From contig CAXTBC010000015.1 in assembly GCA_964242595.1 (NCBI GenBank), positions 1 to 64,000 of the forward strand: DNA of 64,000 bases, in the 5' to 3' direction. The position numbers and the translations under genes were made by a program. Of the stretch, positions 10,425-19,173 are shown piece after piece (the first letter of the stretch is position 1; the number at the start of each line of letters is the position of its first letter). Source of the stretch: BOG-908 sp964242595. Its GTDB lineage: Bacteria; Pseudomonadota; Alphaproteobacteria; Acetobacterales; Acetobacteraceae. The notes beneath the pieces were generated by a model. The model did not search any database and was not told the origin of the DNA. It saw only the letters and a list, made by a program, of their open reading frames with translations.

Positions 10425-10751
10425 ATGCTCCGCTTCCTCCTTCTGCTCCCCTTCCTGATCCTGCTGATCGTCTTCACGCTCTCCAACCCGCAGCCGGTGC
10501 CGCTCGGCCTGTGGCCGACGGACTTCACGTTGGAGGTGCCGGTCTCACTCGCTATCCTCATCGCCTCCGGCCTGTTTTTCTTCCTGGGGGCGCTGTTCGT
10601 GTGGTTCGGCACCGTGGCGGCCCGCCGCCGGCACAGGCGCGCCGAACGCCGGGCCGCGGCGCTGGAAGCCCAGTTGAAGGCGCACACGGCACCGCCCACG
10701 ATCACGCGGCCTGTCGTTCCTGGGCGCATGGCGCTGGCTGGGCCTAAGTGA
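10425..10751 (+). CDS. lapA: LapA-domain (DUF1049) membrane protein
   Basis: A 108-residue protein with two membrane helices (about 3-22 and 42-64) and a basic cytoplasmic tail (ARRRHRRAERRAAALEAQ). FTLSNPQPVPLGLWP between the helices is the family signature. E. coli LapA works with LapB in control of lipopolysaccharide synthesis; the alphaproteobacterial role is less certain. ATG 10425 is chosen because an upstream in-frame start at 10359 would translate the palindromic repeat. Confidence 0.82.
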   Translation: MLRFLLLLPFLILLIVFTLSNPQPVPLGLWPTDFTLEVPVSLAILIASGLFFFLGALFVWFGTVAARRRHRRAERRAAALEAQLKAHTAPPTITRPVVPGRMALAGPK

Positions 10752-10760
10752 GGCAGGCAG

Positions 10761-10903
10761 GCAAGCAGTTCTTTTTCGAGAAAAAGAACCAAAAAGTTTT
10801 TACTGACCTAGCGCGCGATGGTGAAACAAGGTGTTTCAGTTGTCCGCGACAGCGCAATTGAAAGTTTTTTACTTCTTTTTTTCAAAAAAGAAGGCCTTCT
10901 TTT
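10761..10903. repeat. composite AT-rich double-hairpin repeat
   Basis: GCAAGCAGTTCTTTTTCGAG hairpin and ACCAAAAAGTTTTTAC, a middle of about 55 nt with its own short palindrome, then GAAAGTTTTTTACTTC, second hairpin and AAGGCCTTC. Same orientation as 5677-5800. Lies between the LapA-like gene and trpF. Confidence 0.8.
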
Positions 10904-10934
10904 GGCCTGAGCTCGCATCGCAGGCACGCCAAGC

Positions 10935-11567
10935 ATGACCGTGCGAGTAAAGATCTGCGGCGTGAATAGCGAGGCCGCGTTCGACGCCTGCGCGCAGGCC
11001 GGTGTCGACTGGATCGGGTTCAACTTTTTCGCCCGATCGCCCAGGCATGTGACACCCGCTACCGCCGCCACGCTGTCGCACCGGCTGCCTGGCGGACCGG
11101 CCCGCGTCGGCCTGTTTGTCAACCCCACGGACGACGAAGTGGCAGGGGTGCTGGACGCGCTGCCGCTGCACGCGTTGCAACTCTACGCACCGGCACCGCG
11201 CGTTGGCGCGTTGCGGGCCCGCTTCGACGTGCCGGTGTGGCGCGCCGTGGGCGTGGAGACGGCGGACGACCTGCCCGAAGGCGCCGGCGCGGCCTCGTGC
11301 CTGGTGATCGAGCCCCGCGCCCCTGCCGGCGCCGAGCGGCCGGGCGGCAACGCCACGGTGATGGACTGGACCATGCTGGCGGGCTGGGAACCGGGAGCGC
11401 CCTGGCTGCTGGCCGGCGGGCTCACGTCCGGCAACGTGGGCCGCGCGATCCTGCAGAGTGGCGCCAGAGCGGTCGACGTGTCCTCGGGCGTCGAAAGCGC
11501 GCCCGGCGTCAAAGACCCCGGCCTGATCGCCAGCTTTGCCGCCCAAGCCAGGGCCATAGCCGTCTAG
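10935..11567 (+). CDS. trpF: phosphoribosylanthranilate isomerase
   Basis: A 210-residue TIM-barrel enzyme of tryptophan synthesis (PRA to CdRP). VKICGV at the start carries the catalytic Cys; DWIGFNFFARSPR, LLAGGLTSGNV and AVDVSSGVESAPGVKD are the family motifs, including the catalytic Asp and phosphate-binding loops. Start ATG 10935. In many alphaproteobacteria trpF is followed at once by trpB and trpA; here a repeat and a convergent CorA-type gene separate them. Confidence 0.95.
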   Translation: MTVRVKICGVNSEAAFDACAQAGVDWIGFNFFARSPRHVTPATAATLSHRLPGGPARVGLFVNPTDDEVAGVLDALPLHALQLYAPAPRVGALRARFDVPVWRAVGVETADDLPEGAGAASCLVIEPRAPAGAERPGGNATVMDWTMLAGWEPGAPWLLAGGLTSGNVGRAILQSGARAVDVSSGVESAPGVKDPGLIASFAAQARAIAV

Positions 11568-11626
11568 CCAGGCGGGTCGGACGAGCGCGCTACACTGAGC
11601 CAACGGCCGGAAAGCTTGACCTGTAA

Positions 11627-11760
11627 GCAAGCATGGGTCTCTGCCCCAAACCTCGCTGGGGCCTTGAGGCCCCAGACCCCCGTTCATTAGGAATTTCTTA
11701 CCAACAGCCTCTAAGGACTTGTCCTTAGCGGGGTTCAGGGGCAGAGCCCCTGGCCTTCTG
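11627..11760. repeat. GC-rich inverted-repeat element (GGGTCTCTGCCCC type)
   Basis: Begins CAAGCATGGGTCTCTGCCCC and ends GGGGCAGAGCCCCTGGCCTT, with an internal hairpin GGGGCCTTGAGGCCCC and an internal AAGGACTTGTCCTTAGCGGG. A second full-length copy with the same parts is at 58442-58576. It separates trpF from the convergent CorA-type gene and may end both transcripts. Confidence 0.75.
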
Positions 11761-11786
11761 AAAAATCAACATCTCAGCAATCGGTA

Positions 11787-12776
11787 TCACAACCACCCCC
11801 GCCGCCAGAACAGCAGCAGGGGCACCGCGATGCTCAACGCGATCAGCGTCAGTCCGTACTGATACCCATACTTCCAGCCCAGCTCGGGCATGTTATGGAA
11901 GTTCATCCCGTACAGGCTGGCGATGAAGGTCGGCGGAATGCCCACGATGCTGACCACGGTCAGCACCTTGATCGTGTTGTTCTGCTCTATGTTGATGAAC
12001 CCCAACGTCGCGTCCAGCAGGAAATGCACCTTGGAGGTGAGCTGCGCGTCGTAGTCGGTCAGCGACGTCACGTCGTGCGCCAGCGTGGTCAGCCGCCTGG
12101 TGTCGTCGGCCACCAGCCAGTCGGCCGCTTTGTCCGCCACGTAGCCGACGATGCGGCCGATCCCCAGCAGCCCGTCGCGCAGTTGGGAGACGCGGGCGCC
12201 GCGCGTGCCGATATCGGCGAGCGTCGCCTGCAGGAACGCATCCCGCTTGCGCGAGGAGAGTCGCGCCGCGCCGGCTTGCGCGAACAAGGCGGTAGAGAGC
12301 GCATCGGTCTCCGCCCCCATCTGCTCCAGCACGTCGGCCAGGCGGTCCACCAGCGCTTCCAGCAAGCCCAAAAACGGCTGCACGCCGCGGGCCGTGTCAC
12401 TCGCATGATCGCAGCGCCAGGCCTCGGTGAAACGGTCGAAGACCAGGGAAGAGGCAAAGCGGATGGTCAGCAGCCTGTCCTTGCTGAGGACGAAGCCGAC
12501 CGGCGCCAGGATAAAACGGCCGTCCGCGCCACGGGTGACCATCGGCGTGCTCAGGAACAGCACCCCGCCCTGGTTGGCCAACCGGCTGGAGTTTTCGATC
12601 TCCTCGATCTTCTGCCGCTCCGGCACGCGCAGGCCAGTGGCGCGTGAAACCTGGGCGCGCTCGGCCTCGCTGGCGTTGTCCATGTCGATCCACACCGCCT
12701 GCGCCTCGATGGCGGCACTCACGCGGGCTGGCGGGAGTTCGGCGGGCGGAGTGTGGCCGTCCATGGCTTTCAACAT
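11787..12776 (-). CDS. corA: CorA-family magnesium/divalent cation transporter
   Basis: A 329-residue protein with a large N-terminal soluble domain, a long helical region and two C-terminal membrane helices. The YGMNF signature (with FHNMPEL) follows the first helix; the second ends LLLFWRRGWL. Variation in the soluble part leaves open a ZntB-like zinc function. Start ATG 12776 (MLKAMDGH) is chosen; ATG 12764 is also possible. Upstream in-frame codons as far as 12926 would translate a palindromic repeat and are rejected. It lies on the opposite strand between trpF and trpB. Confidence 0.88.
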   Translation of the reverse strand: MLKAMDGHTPPAELPPARVSAAIEAQAVWIDMDNASEAERAQVSRATGLRVPERQKIEEIENSSRLANQGGVLFLSTPMVTRGADGRFILAPVGFVLSKDRLLTIRFASSLVFDRFTEAWRCDHASDTARGVQPFLGLLEALVDRLADVLEQMGAETDALSTALFAQAGAARLSSRKRDAFLQATLADIGTRGARVSQLRDGLLGIGRIVGYVADKAADWLVADDTRRLTTLAHDVTSLTDYDAQLTSKVHFLLDATLGFINIEQNNTIKVLTVVSIVGIPPTFIASLYGMNFHNMPELGWKYGYQYGLTLIALSIAVPLLLFWRRGWL

Positions 12777-12805
12777 CGAGATCGATTCGGTTTTGTTTTC
12801 GGAAG

Positions 12806-12848
12806 AAAGGCCTTCTTTTTTGAAAAAAGAAGCAAAAAACTTTTGACT
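12806..12848. repeat. AT-rich repeat, right half in reverse orientation
   Basis: AAGGCCTTCTTTTTTGAAAA then AAGAAGCAAAAAACTTTTG. Single hairpin, located in the 5' region of the CorA-type gene, so it would be transcribed in that leader. Confidence 0.7.
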
Positions 12849-12974
12849 CCGCTGTCGCGAGTCTAGCCGGCCAGCCCTCCGCAGGGCGGAACCGTTTGCG
12901 CGGGCTGCGCTAATAACCCCTGACACCCGGCCCGCAGCGCGCTACACCTGCCGGCCGCCCGGAGAGCCAGTCCC

Positions 12975-14198
12975 GTGAACCATACACCCGCTTTGCCGAA
13001 CACGCTGCGCTCCGGTCCGGACGGCCACGGCCGCTTCGGGGAGTATGGCGGTCGTTTTGTGGCCGAGACGCTGATGCCGCTGGTCCTTGAGCTGGACACC
13101 GCTTACGAGGCGACCAAGCGCGATCCGGAGTTCCAGAAGGAGCTCGACTATTATCTGAAGGACTACGTGGGCCGCCCCAGCCCGCTCTGGTTCGCCGCCC
13201 GCCTGACCAAGTTGCTGGGCGGGGCCAAGGTGTATTTCAAGCGCGAGGAGCTGAACCACACCGGCGCCCACAAGGTGAACTCCTGCATGGGGCAGATCCT
13301 GCTGGCCCGCCGCATGGGCAAGACCCGCATCATCGCCGAAACCGGCGCCGGCCAGCACGGGGTGGCCACCGCCACGGTGTGCGCGCTGATGGGCATGCCG
13401 TGCGTGATCTACATGGGAAGCGTGGACGTGGCGCGCCAGGCGCCCAACGTGTTCCGCATGAAGCTGCTGGGCGCCGAGGTGGTGCCGGTGACCACCGGCG
13501 CCGGCACGCTGAAGGACGCGATGAACGAGGCGATGCGCGACTGGGTTGCCAACGTGACGGACACCTACTTCCTGATCGGCACGGTGGCCGGCCCGCACCC
13601 CTACCCCGCCATGGTGCGCGACTTCCAGAGCGTCATCGGCAACGAGGCCCGTGCGCAGATGATGCAGGCCGAAGGCCGCCTGCCGGACGTGGTGGTGGCC
13701 TCGGTAGGCGGCGGCAGCAACGCCATGGGCATCTTTCACCCGTTCCTCGACGAGCCGTCCGTGCGGCTGATCGGCGTGGAGGCGGCCGGCCGCGGCCTGG
13801 ACAGCGGCGCCCAGGCCGCCAGCATCGAGCGCGGCCGGCCTGGCGTGCTGCACGGCAATCGCACCTACCTGCTGCAGGACGACGACGGCCAGATCACCGA
13901 GGCGCACAGCATCAGCGCCGGGCTGGACTACCCTGGCATCGGCCCGGAACACGCCTGGCTGCACGATATCGGCCGCGCCGAGTACGTGGGCATCACCGAC
14001 GACGAGGCGCTGGCGTCGTTCCAGCTCTGCAGCCGCACGGAAGGCATCATCCCCGCGCTGGAATGCGCCCACGCCTTGGCGCATATCGAGAAGCTGGCGC
14101 CGACGATGGCGGCCGACCAGATCATCCTGATGAATTTGTCCGGCCGCGGCGACAAGGACATCTTTACGGTGGCCGAGCACCTGGGGGCCAAGCTGTGA
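12975..14198 (+). CDS. trpB: tryptophan synthase beta subunit
   Basis: A 407-residue PLP enzyme joining indole and serine. The PLP lysine is in NHTGAHKVNSC; the glycine-rich phosphate loop is GGGSNAMG; the ammonium of the active site is positioned by ETGAGQHG. GGAGA precedes the ATG at 12975. TrpA, its partner, follows after a 520-nt gap holding a repeat and a doubtful small reading frame. Confidence 0.97.
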   Translation: MNHTPALPNTLRSGPDGHGRFGEYGGRFVAETLMPLVLELDTAYEATKRDPEFQKELDYYLKDYVGRPSPLWFAARLTKLLGGAKVYFKREELNHTGAHKVNSCMGQILLARRMGKTRIIAETGAGQHGVATATVCALMGMPCVIYMGSVDVARQAPNVFRMKLLGAEVVPVTTGAGTLKDAMNEAMRDWVANVTDTYFLIGTVAGPHPYPAMVRDFQSVIGNEARAQMMQAEGRLPDVVVASVGGGSNAMGIFHPFLDEPSVRLIGVEAAGRGLDSGAQAASIERGRPGVLHGNRTYLLQDDDGQITEAHSISAGLDYPGIGPEHAWLHDIGRAEYVGITDDEALASFQLCSRTEGIIPALECAHALAHIEKLAPTMAADQIILMNLSGRGDKDIFTVAEHLGAKL

Positions 14199-14261
14199 AC
14201 GGGCCTGTGTTGTCAGGCCGGGACGTATCTTGATCTTGGCGTCACCGTGAGAAAGATGAGG

Positions 14262-14393
14262 CAAGGCAAGCAGTTCTTTTTTGAAAAAAAGAACCAAAAA
14301 ACTTTTGTTCGTACGGCGTACGTTGCCGGATAGAACCGCGACAGCCCGATAAAAGCTTTTTGCTTCTTTTCTTCAAAAAAGAAGGCCTTTCTT
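14262..14393. repeat. composite AT-rich double-hairpin repeat
   Basis: GGCAAGCAGTTCTTTTTTG hairpin and ACCAAAAAACTTTTG, a middle with the palindrome GTACGGCGTAC, then AAAAGCTTTTTGCTTC, second hairpin and GGCCTTTCTTGC. Same orientation as 5677-5800. Lies in the trpB-trpA gap. Confidence 0.8.
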
Positions 14394-14410
14394 GCTGACT
14401 GGTATCGGCT

Positions 14411-14644
14411 TCAGACGAAACTCAGGCGCCTGCGCGGATCGAAAGCTGGATGATCGAGTTCAGGTTTGATTGGAAGCTGCCATATCGCTGAAGGACGAAT
14501 CTCCGAGGCAATCTGCCGTGGTTGCTGAATGGTGTATTTGACAAGGGAGAGGACTGTGTTGCTGCGGGGGGTGAGCACGATTGGTACAACCAGGATGGCG
14601 CCCGGTCGGGCTGCTATCACTGCCGTCAAGTTGGGGTCGGACAA
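14411..14644 (-). CDS. possible small hypothetical protein in the trpB-trpA gap
   Basis: A 77-residue reading frame, lower in GC than its surroundings, with a hydrophobic stretch (AILVVPIVLTP). It is antisense to the trp genes and matches no family I recognise. The stretch 14,394-14,719 holds nothing else that I can support. It may be noncoding. Confidence 0.25.
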   Translation of the reverse strand: MSDPNLTAVIAARPGAILVVPIVLTPRSNTVLSLVKYTIQQPRQIASEIRPSAIWQLPIKPELDHPAFDPRRRLSFV

Positions 14645-14719
14645 CTATGGAGGACCCCAGAACTCGACCCGCCTGGCTGAGTGGTCGATTTCCCAGCTCC
14701 TGAAGCATGGTGCAGCCGC

Positions 14720-15547
14720 ATGAGCCGCATCGAAGCCAGGTTCGCCGCGCTGAAGCGCGAAGGCCGCGGCGCGCTGATCCCGTTCCTGGAAGCCTACGAC
14801 CCCGACCCGGCCACCAGCATGGCCATCCTGCGCGGCCTGCCCGGCGCGGGCGCGGACCTCATCGAGATCGGCATGCCGTTCAGCGACCCCGTGGCGGACG
14901 GCCCCACCATCCAGGCCGCCGGCCGCCGCGCGCTGAACGCCGGCGGCACGGTAGGCCGCACGCTGGGCATGGTGCGCGAGTTCAGGGCCGAGGACAGCGC
15001 GACCCCGGTGGTGCTGATGGGCTACCTGAACCCGATCCTGGCCTACGACCCGCGCCGCTTCTGCCTGGATGCGGCGGCCTCCGGGGTGGACGGCCTGATC
15101 GTGGTGGACCTGCCTACCGAAGAGGCGGCGTTGCTGGCGGGCCACGCGGCCCAGCACGGGCTGGACGTCATCCGCCTGGTTGCACCCACCACCGACAACG
15201 CCCGAATGCCGCAGGTGTTGGAGGGCTGCTCGGGGTTCGTCTACTACGTCAGCATCACCGGGGTAACGGGCACGCGCACCGCCTCCGCCGACGAGCTTGG
15301 GGCGGCGATCCCGCGTATACGCGCGGTCACGGACCTGCCGATAGCCGTGGGCTTCGGCGTCCGCTCGCCGGCCCAGGCCGCGGCTGCCGTGGGTGCCGCG
15401 GACGCCGCCGTCGTCGCCTCCGCGCTGATCGACACGCTGGCCGCCTCGCTGGATGCGTCCGGCCGCGCGGGGCGGGATACCGTACGGCTGGTGCTGGATC
15501 AGGTGCGTGGGCTGGCCGAGGCTGTTTCAGGCGTGAAGAGGCTCTAG
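14720..15547 (+). CDS. trpA: tryptophan synthase alpha subunit
   Basis: A 275-residue TIM-barrel enzyme cleaving indole-3-glycerol phosphate to indole. The catalytic Glu is in LIEIGMPFSDP and the catalytic Asp in FSDPVADGP; YYVSITGVTGTR is the flexible loop and GFGVRSPAQ the phosphate site. ATG 14720 is chosen; an upstream ATG at 14681 adds 13 residues not typical of the family. accD follows about 160 nt later. Confidence 0.96.
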   Translation: MSRIEARFAALKREGRGALIPFLEAYDPDPATSMAILRGLPGAGADLIEIGMPFSDPVADGPTIQAAGRRALNAGGTVGRTLGMVREFRAEDSATPVVLMGYLNPILAYDPRRFCLDAAASGVDGLIVVDLPTEEAALLAGHAAQHGLDVIRLVAPTTDNARMPQVLEGCSGFVYYVSITGVTGTRTASADELGAAIPRIRAVTDLPIAVGFGVRSPAQAAAAVGAADAAVVASALIDTLAASLDASGRAGRDTVRLVLDQVRGLAEAVSGVKRL

Positions 15548-15708
15548 TGATGTCTCGCGCTTCTGGGCCTGACTGACACCTGCATCTCCGGCCGACGGCC
15601 TGGCTGACAACGCGCCCCCGCCGGGCTATACCGTGGCTGATTACAGACGCGACGTCTCGCGGGCTCGATTCCGCCTTCTGACAACGCGTGTGGCCAACGG
15701 GAAAACCC

Positions 15709-16599
15709 ATGAGCTGGCTCACCGAATACGTCCGTCCAAAAATCCGCACCCTGCTGGGCCAGCGCCCGGACGTGCCGGACAACCTGTGGTCGCAATGCCC
15801 AAGCTGCGAGCAGATGGTCTTCACCAAGGAGCTGGAGAAGAACCAGCGCGTGTGCCCGCATTGTGGCCACCACATGCGCGGCACCGCGCTGGAGCGGCTG
15901 GACTGGACGTTCGACGAAGGCACCGCCACGCGAATCGAGCTGCCGCGCGCGCCGGCCGACCCGCTGACCTTCCGCGACCAGAAGCGCTATGCCGAACGCC
16001 TGCGCGAGGCGCGGGCCAAGACCGGGCTGGAGGACGCGATCGTGGTGGCGCACGGCACCATCGGCGGCGCGCGTGCCGTGGTGGCCGCCATGGAGTTCAG
16101 CTTCATGGGCGGCTCCATGGGTGCGGCCGTGGGGGAAGGGCTGGTAGCCGCCGCCCGCCTGGCCGTGCTGCAGGAAGCCCCGCTGGTGGTATTCACCGCC
16201 TCGGGCGGCGCGCGCATGCAGGAAGGCGCCGTCAGCCTCATGCAGATGCCGCGCACCACCATCGCCGCCATGATGCTGCGCGAGGCCAGGCTGCCCTTCA
16301 TCGTGGTGCTCACCGACCCCACCACCGGCGGCGTCACCGCCAGCTTCGCCATGCTGGGGGACATTCAGATCGCCGAGCCCGGCGCGCTGATCGGCTTTGC
16401 CGGCGCGCGGGTGATCGAGCAGACGGTGCGCGAGACGCTGCCGGAGGGGTTCCAGCGCGCCGAGTACCTGCACGAGCACGGCATTGTCGACATGGTGGTG
16501 CGGCGGACGGAGATGCGCGAGACGCTGGGCCGGCTCATCGCGCTGCTGGCGCCGCACGTGCCGGCCGCGGTGGAGCCTGAAGCTGTGGAAGCGGAGTAA
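15709..16599 (+). CDS. accD: acetyl-CoA carboxylase carboxyltransferase beta subunit
   Basis: A 296-residue subunit that, with AccA, moves CO2 from biotin to acetyl-CoA in fatty acid synthesis. An N-terminal zinc ribbon (CPSC...CPHC, about residues 30-55) precedes the crotonase-fold domain with the GGSMGAAVGE and SGGARMQEG motifs. Start ATG 15709 (MSWLTEYVRPKI) is the usual one. The order trpA-accD-folC is conserved in alphaproteobacteria. Confidence 0.96.
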   Translation: MSWLTEYVRPKIRTLLGQRPDVPDNLWSQCPSCEQMVFTKELEKNQRVCPHCGHHMRGTALERLDWTFDEGTATRIELPRAPADPLTFRDQKRYAERLREARAKTGLEDAIVVAHGTIGGARAVVAAMEFSFMGGSMGAAVGEGLVAAARLAVLQEAPLVVFTASGGARMQEGAVSLMQMPRTTIAAMMLREARLPFIVVLTDPTTGGVTASFAMLGDIQIAEPGALIGFAGARVIEQTVRETLPEGFQRAEYLHEHGIVDMVVRRTEMRETLGRLIALLAPHVPAAVEPEAVEAE

Positions 16600-16851
16600 G
16601 GAAGCGGTTCTTTTTTGAAAAAAAGAACCAAAAAACTTTTGTTCCTGAAGGCGCTCGGTCGAACCAGACGCGCCCATGCGAATAGAAGTGTCTTGTGAAA
16701 ACACGAAAGCTGAATGCTGCAAACCGACCTGACGCGGAGGCGGAGAAAAATCTTTTATCCGGTCATAGCGGCTCTATCCGATCAGCGCGCGCTACGGGAA
16801 TAAAAGTTTTTTGGTTCTTTTTTTCAAAAAAGAACTGCTTGCCTTTCTTTT
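16600..16851. repeat. pair of left-half AT-rich repeats in inverted arrangement
   Basis: At 16600-16646 GAAGCGGTTCTTTTTTG hairpin with ACCAAAAAACTTTTGTTCC; at 16798-16851 ATAAAAGTTTTTTGGTTC, hairpin and AAGAACTGCTTGCC. Both hairpins are the GTTC...GAAC (left-half) type, facing each other about 150 nt apart, unlike the usual left-plus-right pair. Could be two elements with the inner parts lost. Confidence 0.7.
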
Positions 16852-16904
16852 CGGGACCGAAGCAACCGGAATACCGCTTCTTCTTTAAAAGCCCTCATGT
16901 CCTC

Positions 16905-18188
16905 ATGAACCTTCCACCCACAGAAGGCCGCGCCAACGCGGTCATAGACCGCCTGCAAGCCCTCTATCCCAAGCTGATCGACCTCAGCCTGGAGCGCGTG
17001 CTCCGCCTGCTGGACCAGCTGGGCACCCCGCAGCACCGCCTGCCGCCCGTGGTCCACGTGGCCGGCACCAATGGCAAGGGCAGCACATGCGCCTTCCTGC
17101 GCGCCATCGGCGAGGCCGCCGGCTGGCGGGTGCACGTCACCACCTCACCACATCTGGTGCACCTCAACGAGCGGTTCCGCGTGGCCGGCCAGCTAGTGGA
17201 CGAGGACGTGCTAGCCGCCACCCTCGCCGAGATCGAGGACGTTAACGCCGGCCAGCCGATCACCGTGTTCGAGGCGTTGGCCGCGGCTGGGTTCCTGCTG
17301 TTCGCCCGCACCCCAGCCGATTTGTGCGTGGTGGAAGTGGGGCTGGGCGGCCGCTTCGACGCTACCAACGTGGTGGACGCACCTGCGTGCTGCGCCATCA
17401 CCAGCGTCTCGCTGGACCACCAGGACTTCCTGGGCGCCACCTTGGATCGAATCGCCTGGGAGAAGGCCGGCATCATGAAGCCCGGCCGCCCCGTGGCCAC
17501 CGGTGCCCAGCCGGCCGAGGTGCTGGACGTGTTGCGCGCCCAGGCGACCGAAGTGGGGGCGCGGCTGCTGGAACGCGGGCGCCAGTGGACGATCGACCCC
17601 GCTGCGGACAGCCTGCGCTACGAGGACGAGGCAGGAGCGTTGCACCTGCCCTGGCCCGCGCTGCCCGGCGCGCACCAGGTCGACAACGCCGGCATCGCGG
17701 TGGCCAGCCTGCGCGCGTCCGGCCTGGACCTGCCGGCATCCGCCTACGGCGGGATCGCTGCGGCCACCTGGCCGGCGAGGCTGCAGCTCCTGCATGGCCG
17801 CCTGGCCGCCCTGCTGCCGCCTGGGTTCGAGTTGTTCCTGGATGGCGGCCACAACGCCGGCGCCGGCGTGGCGCTGGCCGAGGTGCTCCGCGGCTGGGCG
17901 GACCGGCCGGCCTACCTGCTGGCCGGCATGAAGCAGGGCAAGGACGCAGCCGGCTTCCTGGACCCGCTGCTGCCGCACGCGGCCGCCATCTGGGCGGTGC
18001 GCGAGCCGGGGCAGCATCTGGCGCTGCCCGTCGACGGCATCGTCGCTGCCTCCGGCGGCGCCGCACGTCCGGGGCCGGACGTGGCCGGCGCGTTGCGGCA
18101 GGTGGCCGGCCTGCCGCCCGGCCGCGTCCTCGTCTGCGGCAGCCTCTATTTGGCCGGCGAGGTGCTGAAGGCTGATGCTGACACATAG
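16905..18188 (+). CDS. folC: folylpolyglutamate / dihydrofolate synthase
   Basis: A 427-residue Mur-ligase-family enzyme adding glutamate to folates. The P-loop HVAGTNGKGSTCAFL lies near residue 47; VVEVGLGGRFDATN and SLDHQDFLG are the family motifs; DGGHNAGAG begins the C-terminal domain. Start ATG 16905 (MNLPPTEGR) is chosen over upstream in-frame codons at 16695, which would translate repeat sequence. It ends the trpA-accD-folC run. Confidence 0.93.
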   Translation: MNLPPTEGRANAVIDRLQALYPKLIDLSLERVLRLLDQLGTPQHRLPPVVHVAGTNGKGSTCAFLRAIGEAAGWRVHVTTSPHLVHLNERFRVAGQLVDEDVLAATLAEIEDVNAGQPITVFEALAAAGFLLFARTPADLCVVEVGLGGRFDATNVVDAPACCAITSVSLDHQDFLGATLDRIAWEKAGIMKPGRPVATGAQPAEVLDVLRAQATEVGARLLERGRQWTIDPAADSLRYEDEAGALHLPWPALPGAHQVDNAGIAVASLRASGLDLPASAYGGIAAATWPARLQLLHGRLAALLPPGFELFLDGGHNAGAGVALAEVLRGWADRPAYLLAGMKQGKDAAGFLDPLLPHAAAIWAVREPGQHLALPVDGIVAASGGAARPGPDVAGALRQVAGLPPGRVLVCGSLYLAGEVLKADADT

Positions 18189-18270
18189 GTGATAGGCGCG
18201 TGTCTCCGCAGGCCTGGGTGCAACCTCCAGTGCTCCCAGCCGCTTCGGCTGCATTGAATTGGAGGATTTC

Positions 18271-18333
18271 ATGAAGTTCTGGATCGTCGGTGTCACGGCG
18301 TTGCTGAGCCTGCTGGCTGCGGCGCCCCTCTGA
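18271..18333 (+). CDS. possible 20-residue hydrophobic peptide
   Basis: ATG 18271 follows a strong ribosome site (TTGGAGGATTTC) and encodes MKFWIVGVTALLSLLAAAPL, which is only a signal-peptide-like or single-helix segment. It lies directly before a decayed gene. It could be a small membrane peptide or the stump of a lost secreted protein. Confidence 0.35.
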   Translation: MKFWIVGVTALLSLLAAAPL

Positions 18334-18337
18334 AGCC

Positions 18338-18823
18338 ATGCGGCTTGCTGCCCTGGCGTGGCTCGGCGTGATAGTCGCCAGCCCTGCATCGGCCGGCGCC
18401 GCACCTGCGTTGCAGGTGCTTGGCAAAGGTGAAGGTTTACGTATGCGCACCCGCCACAGGCGGCGCTGACTGGCACTTGCAGGGGCCGCAAGCCATTTTG
18501 ACCGGCACGGACGGCCGGCAGGTTGGCCGCCACTTCGCCGGACCGAGCTGGCAGGCGGCGGACGGCAGCACGGTTATCGGCAGCTTGCTGAACTCTAGCC
18601 CGGCGCCGCAACCGGCTCCATTCCTTGGCTGGTGCTGGCCGCCAAGTCCCACACCGGCGCCGGGGTGTTCGCGGACGTGGCCTACGTCGTGCGCGGCATG
18701 ACGGAAGGCGGGGTGGCACCGTCCCGCGGCTGCGTTGTGGGACAGGAGCTACGCGTGCCTTACCAGGCCGCTTACACGTTTTTTTGGCGCAAGCCATTAG
18801 CCAAGCATGAAACGCTGCCCTGA
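18338..18823 (+). pseudogene. DUF3455-like secreted protein, frameshifted
   Basis: Starts with a signal peptide from ATG 18338 (MRLAALAWLGVIVASPASAG) that runs out of frame near 18420. The frame then shifts: VKVYVCAPATGGADWHLQGP and FAGPSWQAADGSTVIG follow from about 18420, and after a second shift near 18620 IPWLVLAAKSHTGAG and YVVRGMTEGGVAP continue to 18823. Joined, these parts read as a DUF3455 protein (W-x-L-x-GP, HxxGPxWxxxDGS, RxxTxGG). At least two indels make the gene inactive unless they are sequencing errors. Confidence 0.75.
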
Positions 18824-18898
18824 ACTCTCGCCCGTTTAGAAGCTTCAACAAACAGGCTGTGGGAATTGGGGCGGCGCATCCGCTATACAGCGGGAACC

Positions 18899-19012
18899 AT
18901 GTCGAAAGCTACTTTCCGAGGAGAATTTGCTCTAGATGATAGAACAGACATTTTACCCAGCGAATTTATCCCAGATAAGATCGAGCGGCGCGCGCGCGAG
19001 ACGGCGCCGTAG
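18899..19012 (+). CDS. possible 37-residue protein
   Basis: A short clean frame, ATG 18899 to TAG 19012, beginning MSKATFRGEFALDDRTD and ending RRARETAP, with AGCGGGA upstream. It is acidic then basic, soluble, and of lower GC at its start. It may be a remnant. Nothing else is supported in 18,824-19,100. Confidence 0.3.
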   Translation: MSKATFRGEFALDDRTDILPSEFIPDKIERRARETAP

Positions 19013-19100
19013 ATGATGGCGACGCTGCCCCAACCTAAAAAGCCGGCCGGGCCGGCCAGGCCTGACGTGCCAACGCCTACGGAGGCAGACGAGGTTCGCT

Positions 19101-19146
19101 AAGCAAAATTTCTTGGTCTTTTTTCAAAGAAGGACTGCTTGCTTCG
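19101..19146. repeat. degenerate AT-rich repeat
   Basis: AAGCAAAATTTCTTGGTCTT then TTTTCAAAGAAGGACTGCTT: recognisable as a left-half copy with several mismatches in the stem. Located just downstream of the minus-strand lipoprotein gene. Confidence 0.5.
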
Positions 19147-19173
19147 ACCACTCAGCCTCAACGCGGGTGAGTA

